Assembly (NCBI GenBank): GCA_012064415.1 | Contig: SSNU01000159.1 | Span: 1-64,000, forward strand | Reading direction: 5' to 3' | Length of the DNA stretch: 64,000 bases | DNA from: Gyrodactylus bullatarudis | Lineage: Eukaryota > Platyhelminthes > Monogenea > Gyrodactylidea > Gyrodactylidae | In this document: positions 11,270 through 23,319 of the stretch, piece after piece | Layout of the letters: every line of letters begins with the position of its first letter | How positions within the stretch are numbered: position 1 is the first letter of the stretch | Notes under the pieces: generated by a model | Databases searched by the model: none | Told to the model about the DNA's origin: nothing | What the model saw: the letters and a program-made list of their open reading frames with translations, nothing else | Made by a program: the position numbers and the translations under genes

Positions 11270-12358
11270 GGTGTGAGAAATTTGATAAACAAATCTTTTT
11301 TGTAGGACAGTCAGTCTATTATAATTAGCTATGTTTCATTCAACTCCACCACGAGTAATCTAGTTAAAATTAATTCTGGGGTTCCCCAAGGATCAACTAT
11401 CGGCCCTCTTCTTTTTAATCTTTGCTTCGCTGATATTCAGCTCTCTAAGGATATTGAGGGTGTCCTTTTAAAATATGCTGATGATTTGAAATTCATCTTT
11501 GAAGTAAATTAGACATTATTAAAATAAATCACAATTTCTCACTTCTTAAAGATTCCCTTGAGGCCATGGGGCTCTATATTAATAGAGATAAATGCAAAAT
11601 AATGCTCCCATCTGGTCTCCCTGCAACCCTCATGGAATCGCTTCTACTTCCTGGAGAAATTTTCTCCTTTACTTCAGACCTCGGTTTCAGTATAATATCT
11701 AATTTAAAATTAGACCCTCTCTCAAACTTATCTCGAATAAATTCCCTTATTTATACTATTAAAAAATTCTCCTCGTCCACTGAAGTAAGAATAAAAGCTT
11801 ACAAATCAATGGTCTTTCCGCTTTTTGACTACTCTTTCCCCCTCTTGCCTAATTTAAATAAGTCTCAATGTCTATCTATTGAACGTATTCAATATTCTTA
11901 CAATGCACTAATCTCGGTCTCAGGGCTTCATCCGCTCTGGGTTCGCAGATATGCATTTTTAGTTAAAAAATTCTCTGAATCTTATTCTACAGCGGATAGG
12001 AATTATTCACTCAGAAATGCGAAATATAAACCTAATTTTTCGTTGAATTCCTTTAATAAAATATTCTCAAAATAGAAATTATCTGATTGTGAAAACCTGA
12101 CTAATCTTAAATTAGTCATGTCGCACATCAGATCTAACCTGGATTATTTTAAGTATCTTCTCTATTCTTATATACATTAAGTAATAAACGCCAGATAAAA
12201 ATTTCTCTATTTTCATTGCCATTCTATTTAAAACATTATAAATCCACAAGATCAAAATTATTTCATGCTATTTATCAAATTTATTCAAATTTATTTTTTG
12301 TACATTATTTAATTTTTTTCATAATTCAATATAAGATTTTGTCTAACAAAAAAAAATT
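11270..12358 (+). pseudogene. LINE 3' half: RT palm, thumb, C-terminus, 3' UTR
   Basis: This is the longest LINE piece in the window. SGVPQGSTIGPLLFNL (from 11375) and YADDLKF (from 11474) are the RT palm motifs, after which a stop at about 11508 breaks the frame. The next open frame (to 12075) has YINRDKCKIM, SDLGFSI, then YNALISVSGLHPLWVRRYAF and SYSTADRNYSLRNAKY. A stop interrupts before the C-terminus, which resumes with LVMSHIRS at about 12112 and ends at 12180. The 3' UTR ends GTCTAACAAAAAAAAATT near 12358. At least two lesions make it non-coding. Upstream RT fingers and the endonuclease are absent. Confidence 0.85.
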
Positions 12359-12424
12359 AGCTAAGGTTATTACAATAAGAGGTAGATTTTTGAATTTCCG
12401 ATTTTTAACTCAAGTCAGAATCTA

Positions 12425-12885
12425 GTCCTGCTCCTAAGGTTGATTAGGTAGACTTCAGCTGCTTTCAAGATGTAATCGTTTTTCCCAGTTGGTTTGTAAA
12501 TAATTTCATAGTTTCGTGGGGAAACTTGGGCATCACATTTTCTTAAATGTTCTCTGATAGCCGTCTGAACCTTGTGTAGGTGTTCGTCGTCTAGCCAATA
12601 TTTTCAGAGTTGCAAGGACATTTGAATTTGTATACCACGTTGTTTTGTTTTACTGTGTCCATTTCATCCTTGAGCAGTTGCTGAACTATTTTTGAGTTTT
12701 AAAGATTCTACGGAGAATCCTATTCGGATAAGTTTCACTAAAAATTTGGTTAATTTTTGTCTGAAATTAAGATGCAACTTTGTCTCCTTTGGATAACAGG
12801 TTCAGAGTTACTGTTGCGCCATCCTTCTCTTTTGGTTTTCCTTTAAGGATGTAAAGCTTCGACAACCGGTCATTGATGAGCTCGA
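12425..12885 (-). pseudogene. Penelope-like element fragment (RT end and GIY-YIG endonuclease), minus strand
   Basis: Minus-strand codons [13 protein letters not shown] (12882 downward) match the plus-strand PLE at 57.6 kb, where [13 protein letters not shown] also occurs. Downstream, VYKFKCPCNSENIG is the start of a GIY-YIG domain and KNDYILKAAEVYLINLRS resembles its end. Stops and frame changes are frequent, and about 24 nt are missing after the YIG block compared with the adjacent plus-strand fragment. PLEs encode an RT followed by a GIY-YIG nuclease, which fits this order. Confidence 0.8.
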
Positions 12886-13146
12886 TTGGGTAATATTGGC
12901 TACACGACGAGACGGCTAGAGGATAGAGAAGACGAGCACCTACACAAGGGCCAGACGGCTATCATGGAACACTTAAGAAAATTTGATGTCCAAGTTTCCC
13001 CACAAAACTTTGAAATTATTTACAAATCAACTTGGAAAAACGGTTACACCTTAAAAGCTATTTTGAAAAATTTGAAAACGGAATACATATTCATCAAATC
13101 AGAAATTTATTCAAGAAATCTTGTTATAATCAATCCGAATAGATAA
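12885..13146 (+). pseudogene. Penelope-like GIY-YIG endonuclease fragment, plus strand
   Basis: The frame from 12886 reads NIGYTTRRLEDREDEHLHKG, then QTAIMEHLRKFD and NFEIIYKSTWK. This is the R(x)E(x)H part of a GIY-YIG nuclease: the conserved Arg after YIG, Glu, and the EH pair are visible. It is joined head to head with the minus-strand fragment of the same family, forming an inverted pair. It lacks RT and starts inside the domain, so it is a remnant. Confidence 0.8.
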
Positions 13147-16100
13147 AGAAAGGAAACCTTGTAATGGAAAGAATGGGTTAGATTAAATGCTAGTGGGACA
13201 TGGAAGTTTTCCTGTCATAAAAAAAACATAATGACCGAGCGTTGGCCGATATCATCAAGAAACAGTATCCAACATTGCTCTAGTTATAAGATTACCTTGA
13301 TTTCTCATTAATCCAGCACACTCCTTTGAGCATAACGAGATAAGCAATTCTTTGACATGGCTCTTTGTGGATGACATAAAAAACATGGAAAAGACAAGAC
13401 TATATTTTCATATAAATAATTATAGCTTTTTGGACAAGTTATACCAAGTGAACATGATCTTGTTGCTGAAAAAACAAACAAATCCCCAGCGTATTTGTTG
13501 TATTTTGATATGAAAATCAAAGTATAGAACTTTAATTTAATTGGTTTATTCGATTTCTTGAAGTACCGTTGACTGTTTTTCAAAATTCATGTTTATAACT
13601 GGTGTTTAAAGTGATTATAAACAATGCAGCATAAAACTGATTCACAAATAAACAGAACAGAAGTTCTTCAGACCACCAAGTCAATTTATAAGTTGATAAC
13701 TAAAATGAAAATTTCTTAACTTGAGTAAGATATTTTGATAGACTTGTCGTTAATTAATTAATAACTAAAAATACATCATTAAATAAAGATAGCTGAAGAT
13801 GTGAATTTACCATATCTTAGAACATTGAATAAACCTGGAATTTCTCATTCGTTTAGGCACATCATCCTAAAGTCCTTCAGCAGAATATATCCTGAATCTA
13901 CTTTAGCGAACATTGTAAGAAAAAGGGCTTCATAAAATAACTTGATAAAAAGCATATTTATGAAGAAAGTTTTTTTATTAAATTCCTATTGGTTTTCAAT
14001 GAATGGACATGTTATAGGGAAAAACCTGGAATCCTATCAACTTTGAAACCTGTTAAAGTAATTCCCTTGATTAGATGATCTGTTGAAATAATTAAGCAAA
14101 AGCAAATACTTTGACTTGTAACAAAATAAAATCACATTTCCCATTTCATCAAAGGAAACTGTGTTGAAATGTAACATCAACACACGGAGAATTTGTCACC
14201 TCTTTCTTTTGATTTTCAGTTTTTGTTGTCATTTCAATGAATATATATTGTAGCTGGGTTATCTGTTATTTCTCTGATTACTATGATATGTCTATCGATA
14301 GAAAAATATGATACTTTCAGAGAAAAATAATATTGCTAGATGAAAGCCTACCGGTTACCATGGTCTCACTATTATTAATAACATGTATGATTTCTCATAT
14401 TGTTACGATATAAATATATTTTTTGTATTGGATACATGCTTCATTCATTCTTTATAAAAAATGCTGAAATGTAATATATATTTTTAGTCTTGTTCCACTC
14501 ATCCGAAATTTGAATCAATTTTTTTCTTCCAAAAGTATAATGAATGAGTATAGTAGTAACATAACATATATAGTAGACGAATTCATACGTATAAAAATTG
14601 TGTAATCCTGAATTTTATATAGTACTATCCTTCATTATATATATAGAACATTCTAATGTAATCTACATTCAAAATGTGTATTGCATAATATCCAACTATG
14701 GAATATCAAATAACGTAATGAGATTTAAAGAGATATACTAAAATTAAATCAGATATAAATGCATTTGCATGAATAAACATAGAACATTGGATATCATTTT
14801 TTTAAACTAAAATTTATTACAATATGTATTTTCAAATGATTTTAATGTAGAGAAATTAATATGTGTATGTAGAAAGTATATATGGTGAATATACTATGAT
14901 ATCATATTTTTATAAACCAGAAAGAATCAGGTGATGTGTTTCCGTTTTTTATTCTCAGAGATCTAGCCTTACCAATGTTATCCTTGTCTTGAATCAATAA
15001 AACAAACAAAAAACTACCAAGTTTAATTGAACTCTCTATTCCGGTTTAATAAATAGACTCAAATGTTGTTGAAGTATAGATTAAATTTTTAATTGAAATC
15101 CAAATACTGATACTGTTAAGGGATAGAATTATTTGAAGGATAATTGCTTCATTTTGATTTTTTGAGAGTTTGTTATTCTTATGAAGTTGAATTATTTAAA
15201 AAATTTCAAAATTTCCATCACAATTCATAAAGTAAGGGACACATGATTAAATTTTAAACCTTCATAGTGGAGAAAGGAAATTATAACTCAGCTATAGCTA
15301 TGCACTAATGCTAACTTAAGTTGCTTAAAGAAGGGTGACTTTTTCAAAATGTAGTCAAATATTTTCGAGCCCATTTGCTGAGGTTTTAGAACAAATGAAA
15401 TAGCTTTTTCAGATTTCAAATACCTTTTTAATAAGGTCTCTACAAAATGAAGGGAACTTAATTAAAAGTTCATAATGACTCTGAGGTTTTAGGAGACATC
15501 CAGTAATTTTCGAAATCCTTAAAGACCCAGAGAAATTTTCGGTTAAATTAGAGAACAGTTGCCCCCTCTTATTTCTCTCTAAGTTCAATTTGAATCGTGT
15601 TGGTCTTTTTATTATCGATGACTCACCGCAAGGGATTCGTTTTCATTTCACCAATGTTAAAAAGCCCTTAGTCTCTTTGTCATTCAGATTAGATCACTGC
15701 AAAACAAGAGGGGCAAACGTTCTATATAAATTTTCTCAAGGTACATCGCTGAGATTGGAAATTTTCAGAGTAGGCTTGAATCGAATTTGAAACTTTTAGT
15801 TTAGAAGATGGCTAACTCTTTAATTTATGGGTGATCAGATTTTTGAACCCATATGAGTATGATTTCTGGATAAAAGTTTCTTTCCTTTCGACCTCTGTGA
15901 GTGGATTTCAAAAAAAATCATAAAAAATGTGTGAGGATTTGACTTTTGGTTATTAAGTTAAAAAAAAAGTAGCACATATTTTTAAATGTTAAATTTTTAA
16001 GTGATACACACAAAGTCAACAGGGGTGGTGTAGTTAACATCAAGACAAATTATATCCCTCTCTCCAATATTTCATCACTAGAGAGAATCTTTTGGTTGCT

Positions 16101-17105
16101 TCTTTTAAAAACATCCCTTTGCTTGTCAAATTAATTATGCTAACTAAAAAAATTACACAGAAATTATTGCTTATTCTGAAATGTTAATCTACGTAAGAAG
16201 GGAGAAAAAACGTAATGTCCCATCTAAGCACAACTGACAAATTAACTTAAGAAATACACATTCTCATGTCCATACATTTTCTTTTCTAGTGGACATTTAA
16301 GCTGTAATATATATATGCATTACAGATTAATTAATGCTTGCTTAGAAAAACAGGGACATTATTATAAGAATTTAGATCTCTTAGGGGAGGGCGGTATTTA
16401 CTTTCTCTGTATCCTTTTTAAAAGCCATTTAATTTTTTTCGTACAAGATGTTGAAATGCATTTTCCCATTGCTAACCTATTGCCTATGGTTTATGGATGC
16501 TTGGTTGTTACAAAATTGATAAGACAAAATTATTTTCTGTATGCATCACTGCGAATACATATATATATATGGCTATTTTCTTCGTTTTTATGTAGTTTAA
16601 GTTAGCATAAATGATGACTTTTGTATTAATACAATGCAGGGAAATGACGAAACTGTACATTGTCGTAAATTGCATATTTAAAAAGAATTATTATATTCCC
16701 ATCTGAGCTAGTAACTAGGTTTTAATTGGGCATTTCGTTTATTATGAAAATTCATAAAGTTGAAATTTACATTCAAACACTGGAGGTACTTTCCAACCAT
16801 GTGTCTATCTGGAAAAATAATAAATTTCTTGAACATTTGCATCTTTTACTCTCTTTCAAAATTCTAGCTCAAATTTTTATTCCTTACAGATAATTATATA
16901 GAGATTCCTAAACTTTCCTTGGCATAAATTCTCTGTACTGAATTGGTTTATAAGAAGATTAACACAAGAAATCAATTTTTGGAACTTTTAGTTGAAAAAT
17001 TATTATGACAATATTATTCAAGAGATTTGATCAATCTAAAATCGTGGAATTTAAATAAAAGATTTTTGAATTTCAAGCACTGAATATTAGAAATTAAAGT
17101 TTCCC
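13147..17105. other. Long AT-rich stretch without recognised gene
   Basis: Only short unsupported open frames occur (for example 13308-13583 on minus and 16315-16605 on plus). CCTTAAAGACCCAGAGAAAT at about 15518 resembles an end of the TTAA-flanked MITE family at 44.9 kb. Otherwise nothing is identifiable. Confidence 0.5.
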
Positions 17106-17109
17106 GATT

Positions 17110-17226
17110 ATTTTTTTTTGAAATTGATACATTTATATTTATTCATAGAAATGATTTGTACAAATAAGGGAACAGGGAAAGAGTGTTCAATGTGCCCGGT
17201 GTGGGAGGGTTTGAACCTAGGACCGT
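17110..17226 (-). mobile_element. tRNA-derived SINE (family 1), truncated
   Basis: The minus strand has a box-B region GGTTCAAACCCTCCCACACC, then CTCTTTCCCTGTTCCCTTAT, then TTGTACAAATCATT and a tail ending in an A-rich run at 17110. The box A half is missing. It matches the more complete copy at 54248-54407. At 17280-17340 a second, inverted head (AGTGGTGTCTTTCTAAC, then TAGGTTCCTCCCAC) abuts. Confidence 0.7.
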
Positions 17227-17344
17227 TATTTGTGAGAATTTTCAAAATTCTGAGGAAATAAATTAATTTAACTTTTTCAATCGCAGTGGTGTCTTTCTAA
17301 CCTTATTCCTGCCTAGGTTCCTCCCACAACGGGTTTAGAATCTG

Positions 17345-18035
17345 AGTTCTTGATATCAACCGATTTCCGCTTCCGTTTATGATGACTTTTTTAATTGAAG
17401 TTATAAATAAGAGTTTTTAGACAAAAAGGTTCTGACATCTGAACAGTAAATGTCTAACAAAAAACAGTAACAAGAAAGTCCAAGACCAACAACTGCAGAG
17501 AAATGTTAGTGAATCCCATCATCTATTAAATCACAAAAACAAGTATTAATGGGGATTTTTTTAAGATTCACGCTATATAATATCACATAATCTATTTTAT
17601 AGTTTACGCTAAAAAATTCACAAAAACACCAAAAGAGATATCAAAACTATGATAAAATTTCGATCTTAGTCATGAAAGGTTTGTGGTAGATTTAATTGGC
17701 AATGATCTGATTAGACTTGTGCTCTTGAGTTCTCGTCTTAATCTCTTAAGTTGACTTTTAAAAAGCTCAGTCTTTCCTGGAAATATGCAGAACATCTTCT
17801 TTTGAATTTCTTTAATGCAATGTTAACTTTTTTAGACCATTTTTCTTCTGAATTTCACGCGGCTTTCATTCAATCGGTTTTAACACATTTTTGAAAATGG
17901 ATAAATCTTCCAATCAAGTTTTTAATAATGTCTCTGTAATGCTGTGTGAATTCAAATTTCCAATTTTATACCGCACCTTGGTCTCTCTTATTAAAGGATC
18001 TTTTTTTGCCCAATAAAAATTTCCATAGTTTTCTT
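17345..18035. other. AT-rich stretch, no gene seen
   Basis: No supported feature. Confidence 0.45.
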
Positions 18036-18039
18036 ATCA

Positions 18040-18178
18040 TCTCGATAGGGTTAAGGGCAAAAGAATACCAACAATAGGTTTCAAACTCTCCCACACTCTT
18101 TCCCTGTTCTCTTATACATACAATTATTAATATCTATTTATTTTGTACATAAATAAAAATGTTTCGAGTTCAAAAAAA
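18040..18178 (+). mobile_element. tRNA-derived SINE (family 1), decayed head
   Basis: GGTTTCAAACTCTCCCACAC is followed by CTCTTTCCCTGTTCTCTTAT and by TTTTGTACATAAATAAAAAT. The copy ends GTTCAAAAAAAAG. The box A half is degenerate. Confidence 0.65.
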
Positions 18179-18756
18179 AGTGAATGATCCGTAATTTTAG
18201 CATACTAACGATAATTTTGCTAAAGACGAGTAACAAGGAATAAATAAAAATCTACTCGACAAATCATGATAAATTTTCTCTAGATAAGAACGAAAAGCGT
18301 AATTTTATCTCTATCCGTGTATTTTTCCCTTGTAAAAATTCTTTCCAAACATTATTAATACATCATATATATGAAGAGGTAGGAATTCTCTGACTGCAGT
18401 TTATATGAAATATGATATTTTTCAATAAATAAATAAATATTCCTTATGTAGATAGATACAAAATAGATATTTTATCTATTTTTATAATAAACACAATAAT
18501 AATACATATTAAAAATGGATAACATCGTCCAGCGAACTACCTGATACACAGACTATTCCTGTAATCAGAATGGTTTCTCTGCCAAAATTTTTCTGAGGTT
18601 TCTTAAATAATATAAAAACTGTGATAGATTTTATTCAAACCATTGATAGCTTCCTTTCAAAAGTCAACCCTCAAATGCAGTTTTTGTAACTAAATTATGG
18701 AAGAATTTTGTGTGGAATTTGTTTAGATCTTCTTTTTAGTTTGAAGAAAGTCCGGT

Positions 18757-18850
18757 GTCGCGTATTGGTATCTCTCTCACCTCTCATTACTCTCGGTCCT
18801 ATGTTCAGACCCTCCCACTCTTTCCCTGTTCTCTCATCTTTATAAGCTGA
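18757..18850 (+). mobile_element. tRNA-derived SINE (family 1), 5' part
   Basis: GTCGCGTATTGGTATC is the box A region and TATGTTCAGACCCTCCCAC the box B region. CTCTTTCCCTGTTCTCTCAT follows. The 3' tail is lost. Confidence 0.7.
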
Positions 18851-18888
18851 AGATTACATGAGTTATTTTTATAAGCATCCAGATTTGG

Positions 18889-19372
18889 TTTTTTTTTTGT
18901 TAGAAAGAAATCTTATATTGAAATATAAAAATAAAATAATGTATACAAAATAAATGCAATTAAATCTGGTAAATAGTATGAAATAGTTCTGTTCTTGAAT
19001 TTTTATGTTTTTTTCACTTCAAAGAATAAATGGCAATGAAAATAGAGAAGTGGTTCAATAGAAAATCTAGTGTCTGAAGGTAAATCATTAATCATCTGGC
19101 AGTTATTACTTAATGTAGATAAGAGTAGAGAAGAGACTTAGAATAATTCAGGTTAGATCTGATGTGCGACATGACTAATTTAAGATCAGACAGGTTTTCA
19201 CAATCAGATAATTTGTATTTTGAGAATATTTTATTGAAAGAATTCAACAAAAAATTAGGATTATATTTTGCATTTCTAAGAGAATAATTACTATTCACTG
19301 TAGAATAAGATTCAGTGAATTTTTTAACTAAAAATGCATATCTCCGAACCCAGAGCGAATTCTTGGTTCGTT
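18889..19372 (-). pseudogene. LINE C-terminus plus 3' UTR and tail, minus strand
   Basis: Minus-strand frame: SLWVRRYAFLVKKFTESYS, then NSNYSLRNAKYNPNFLLNSF, then KLSDCENLSDLKLVMSHIRS and the terminal SKSLLYSYLH with stop at 19110. The 3' UTR runs to an A-rich tail whose complement TTTTTTTTTTGTTAGAAAG begins at 18892. It is 5'-truncated just upstream of LWVRR. It is close to the copy at 11.9-12.2 kb and looks comparatively young, since the C-terminal frame is intact. Confidence 0.85.
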
Positions 19373-19524
19373 CGATAAGTAATCATGCACCTATACTGTC
19401 ATCGCAAGTAACTTTTAATAAGCAGTATGATCTTTTTCAGAGATGCAATAGATCCAGGCTTATTGAAGAATTAATTGAAAATTTTACTAGAGTAAAGAAG
19501 AGGTTTAGGAGTGATCAAGTTTAG

Positions 19525-20305
19525 TACCTGAATAAGAAATTATCCATGTTAAATCCCAGTTTTATCACAGTCTAATAGAAGAAATTTAGAGTCTAAATAT
19601 CTAATGATGAAGAAATTTCATCCTCCCCCATAGCGTAGACCAGAATTTTTAAAATGAATTTCATCTACATTTTATTCCAATGATGAAATCTAAAATGTTG
19701 TAATTCTCAAGGTTGTATAAACATTTGAAAGGCCTGTACAAATTTTATTTTATCGCAGAGGGATTGTTTTTTCATTCGCAGTCAATTTTTTGTTATTACA
19801 GGTTATTAATATCACTTATTTAATATACTATACTGTCATCTTTTCCTTTGAATGAGTTTTTGCAGCAAAAACAAAAGGCAATGTTTGTTTAAGGTCTATC
19901 CCCAGTTTGAATTGGCAAAAATGGGTAGGACAATCCTCATTTGTCTGTTCCTTTTTTGGTGTCTCTTTTTCTTTCAAGTTAACTTACACGAGGGGGCCTC
20001 TACTCATTTCTACAAGGGCTTATCAAAATACATATTTATTAAGGCAATTTATCATGTACAGAATAAACAGAAGAATAATGAGTATTCAAAATTTTCTTCA
20101 AAGTGACTTGTTTCTTAATTTTTATGTTAATCAGGAAATTCTTTAGTCTTAATAGGAATCTTGGACTCAAATTTCGTTAAAGCTTAATTATTCTAGAATA
20201 TTGATAATTTTATTTGAAAAATGATATTTCGTATCATTCGTATTCTAAGGGTTCTGCTAAATCTTTGATGCAATTTTCTAAACAGGTTCAATGAACAATT
20301 AATCC
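19525..20305. other. AT-rich stretch, no gene seen
   Basis: Two overlapping small open frames (19852-20146) have no recognisable features. Nothing else is supportable. Confidence 0.45.
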
Positions 20306-20307
20306 TA

Positions 20308-20545
20308 CAGCTTATTTTTTTGTTAGAAAATATTTATTTAAAATACAAAAATTAAAGGTTCTATACGATGATGAATACATAATTCTCTTAGGTAGGTTGG
20401 CAATAGATAGATTCAATTTAAAATGGTTTTGTATACAAATAAAATAATGGATAAGTAAGCCGTTTGAGAAATTTCATTAAATCATTCTGAAGTTATTGAA
20501 GATAATGTAGACTTTTTGTATAATCTAATTTAGATCTAATATGAT
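20308..20545 (-). mobile_element. LINE C-terminus and 3' UTR, minus strand
   Basis: Minus-strand HIRSKLDYTKSLLY codons (20540-20498) lead into a 3' UTR that ends at a tail whose complement TTTTTTTGTTAGAAAATA begins at about 20319. Its 5' part is closely similar to 9500-9662. Confidence 0.7.
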
Positions 20546-20645
20546 TGTGATAACCTTTTTGACTTGATACTACGTATGTGTCACCCAAGATCTTACCTTG
20601 ATAGCAAAAAATCTCATTCCCTAATTTTCATTAGAATAAGTAGTG
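20541..20645 (+). pseudogene. LINE C-terminal fragment, plus strand
   Basis: Codons DCDNLFDLILRMCHPRS and LDSKKSHSLIF align with the LSDCDDLTNLKLIMSHIR and SKSLLY region of the LINE at 9.9 kb. It is fused to the minus-strand fragment, giving the same convergent layout as at 9.67 kb. Confidence 0.55.
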
Positions 20646-20649
20646 CTTA

Positions 20650-22180
20650 ATAAAGTTTAACCTTGTTTCTGTGAGATAAACGCTTGAATTGAAGAATCAA
20701 TTGATTCCCAGTTCCCTTTGTGATCAGCTGATATTAAATGTGGTCGTTGAACCGGATTCTGCATGAGTTGGATGGACACATATGTGAACTTGCATCTGTA
20801 ATATTTTTGGCCAGATAACTTGGTATCTTCATAGTTAAATTTTGGTTTTTATAAAAATTGTGAAATAGTCTCGGCACCGAAAGGGTTAAGATCAGTTTAA
20901 ACTTTATTTGAATATATTAATTTTGTTTTTATCTCATGACTTAAATTCAATATTAAAAATGTTTTCATTACAAAAAAACTTTTCTGTGCGATATTTTCGT
21001 CAAAATCTCTACTCATTTGGCCTACTTATGGGATTAACCTCATTGAGAATAAGCGAGTCAGTATGCACTTGATAAATATTTTTGATTAATCTCTCCTGAA
21101 TTGTTTTGGCATCGAGGTGAAAAAAAGTAAATTCAATATGTTACATGTTAGAAAAGGAAATTCTTTTGAATGAATTAACAATGTATTTCAATTAGTTGAA
21201 AAAACACACTATTTTTGTTATCAAAAAATTGAAATCTTTGAAATGCAATAAATTCGTTCATATAATGTAGAATTATTCGTTATTAAAACATATGCTCAAA
21301 TAAAATGTAAGAACATTACAGTTATCTACTCTTCTTGTTAACTGACTACAAAAAAGTTTTGAGGAGTTATTCAGCCTCATTGCAAATTTCTTCTTTTCAA
21401 TTTCTACTCAGCAAAGTAAAAAGGAGATTTACATGAGAAGATGGTTTATGTGCTTCAAAAGTATTTTGGCATGTTTCTTGTGTATTTTATTATCAAAATT
21501 CATAAAATTCATGATCAGATATTAATCAGGTCTATCATTTCTTAAATCGGTTATCATGGGAAAAACTGAAAAAAGTATGGACATTCTTTCGAACTTGGTA
21601 CGAGAAATTTTATTGATTCTCATAATGTCAGACTTTAAAGATTAAAATTATTTTCTGTATCTGAATTTGGAAAAGGGAACAAGTAATGCCTGAATAATAT
21701 CCTGGCCGAACAATAGCAAGAGATCAATGTAATAAGGGGAAGAGTTGCTTACAAAAATTGGCATTAATTCTTCATAACACACCCAAATGAGCTAAATTTA
21801 TAAAAAAAACTTTACACGAGTTCTTTAATCCAAGCTTATAAAAGAGAAAATCCTAGCGACATAAGATCCTGATAAGATCTGAGTGAGTGGAACATGTAAG
21901 AATATTCAGAAAAGTATCATACTGAGATTTTTTCTAACAATAAAATGGGATTATAAACCGAATCTTTTTTTCGTATTTTCAAATGAGACTCAAGTTACCT
22001 TCTGCCAGTATTGGAGATGTTACCTTGTGACTTTCTCGACTAATCTTCACATTATTCTTAGTCATACGAGAAGATGAGAGCCTACTATTTTCATAAAAAA
22101 ACTTGTTACTTTCCAAGTATTTTTGGGATCCAATTATTTAACGAACCAATAGTTGTTAGAACTTATAAATTTCTGAAAAA
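20650..22180. other. AT-rich stretch, no gene seen
   Basis: No supported feature. Confidence 0.45.
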
Positions 22181-22184
22181 TTTT

Positions 22185-22470
22185 TAATCTAGACAAAATT
22201 AGGTTAGTTTTTGAATATCGAAATTCAATCTACACTAGAGCTCAAATTTTTAAAATCTAGCAATTTGATACTGACATTACGAATCAACTTTCGAATTTGA
22301 CTTTTTTCTCCTAACAACTTTTTGACTCACTTGCGATCAAAAAGTATATGTGTTTCTGACTATTCGGAGAAAAATGATGAGGTATTCTGTGAATACCTAC
22401 TTGACACGAAGATGAGAATTTACTATTTTTGAGAAAAATTTTGATTTTCTTGTGAAAAAGTAATCAATTC
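22185..22470. repeat. Diverged foldback-family fragment
   Basis: AATCTAGACAAAATTAGG at the left and CACGAAGATGAGAATTTACT at the right resemble parts of the 7.7 and 43.3 kb foldbacks. The arms are too decayed to pair well. Confidence 0.4.
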
Positions 22471-23009
22471 TTGTCTTGATTTGGTTCATTAGAAATCGAA
22501 ATCAGAATAAATTCCAGTTATTACAATACAATAATTAGAAACTACTGAATTCAGATTATAAATTAATTATTGTATTTGGGATATTTTAAAATATTGTATT
22601 CCTAGCGGACATCCCATACGTATAAATGAAATTGAGTTGTAATAATAATAATTTCTAATACAATAGATATGTACAATAAATTATTATTATTTCATTATCC
22701 AATAGGCATTTTTAATTATATGATCTATACTATGGTATACTACCATATTCTATAATACATATATGAGCAATAATAATAATTTATGCTGTAATGTTTTTTC
22801 CCAAGGATGAATAATTATCGTCCATAGGGAATTTCTGATGAATTTTAGTCCATTTGAGTCCATTAGAAAATTTCATTCATTAAAAATCAAATGTAAAGAA
22901 ATTATAATTTTTCTTCTTTCCAATTCTCGCTATTATTGGAAGGACAGTAGATTAATTAAAGAAAAATATCTCTTTTTATTTCAAAATTAATTAAACTATA
23001 CCTCAAAAA

Positions 23010-23312
23010 ATGTATTATGGATCATTTAAGATCAAAAGTTGATTACTCAAAAACACTTTTATATCCTGATCTACATTATTGAGTTGTTACCAGATTGATT
23101 ACGAATTGAATCTTCAGCATTATTATTTTAACACATTCTATTATAAATAATGAACAGAAACAAAGATTTTAGCTATTCATTTATTAACTGAAACAAGATT
23201 CATTACCTATGTATTTATCTTTTTTTATTAACATGCTACGCTTCTGTACAAATGTATACATATAATATTTTTTATTTTTTTAATACAGATATAATTCTCA
23301 CAAAAAAATCAA
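23010..23312 (+). mobile_element. LINE 3' end, plus strand
   Basis: Codons HLRSKVDYSKTLLY and the PDLHY-type terminus (23028-23085) match the LINE C-terminus. The 3' UTR contains TTCTGTACAAATGTATAC and ends TTCTCACAAAAAAATC. Only the last ~20 codons survive. Confidence 0.65.
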
Positions 23313-23319
23313 TTTTGGC

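Noticed and set aside
13308..13583. 91-codon minus-strand ORF and an overlapping open plus-strand frame with LFVDDIK
   Set aside because: Neither strand shows enough motifs for a reverse transcriptase or any family; VDD alone is weak.
16315..16605. 96-codon plus-strand ORF with hydrophobic stretches
   Set aside because: AT-rich composition creates Leu/Phe/Ile-rich frames by chance; no domain, splice sites or neighbours support it.
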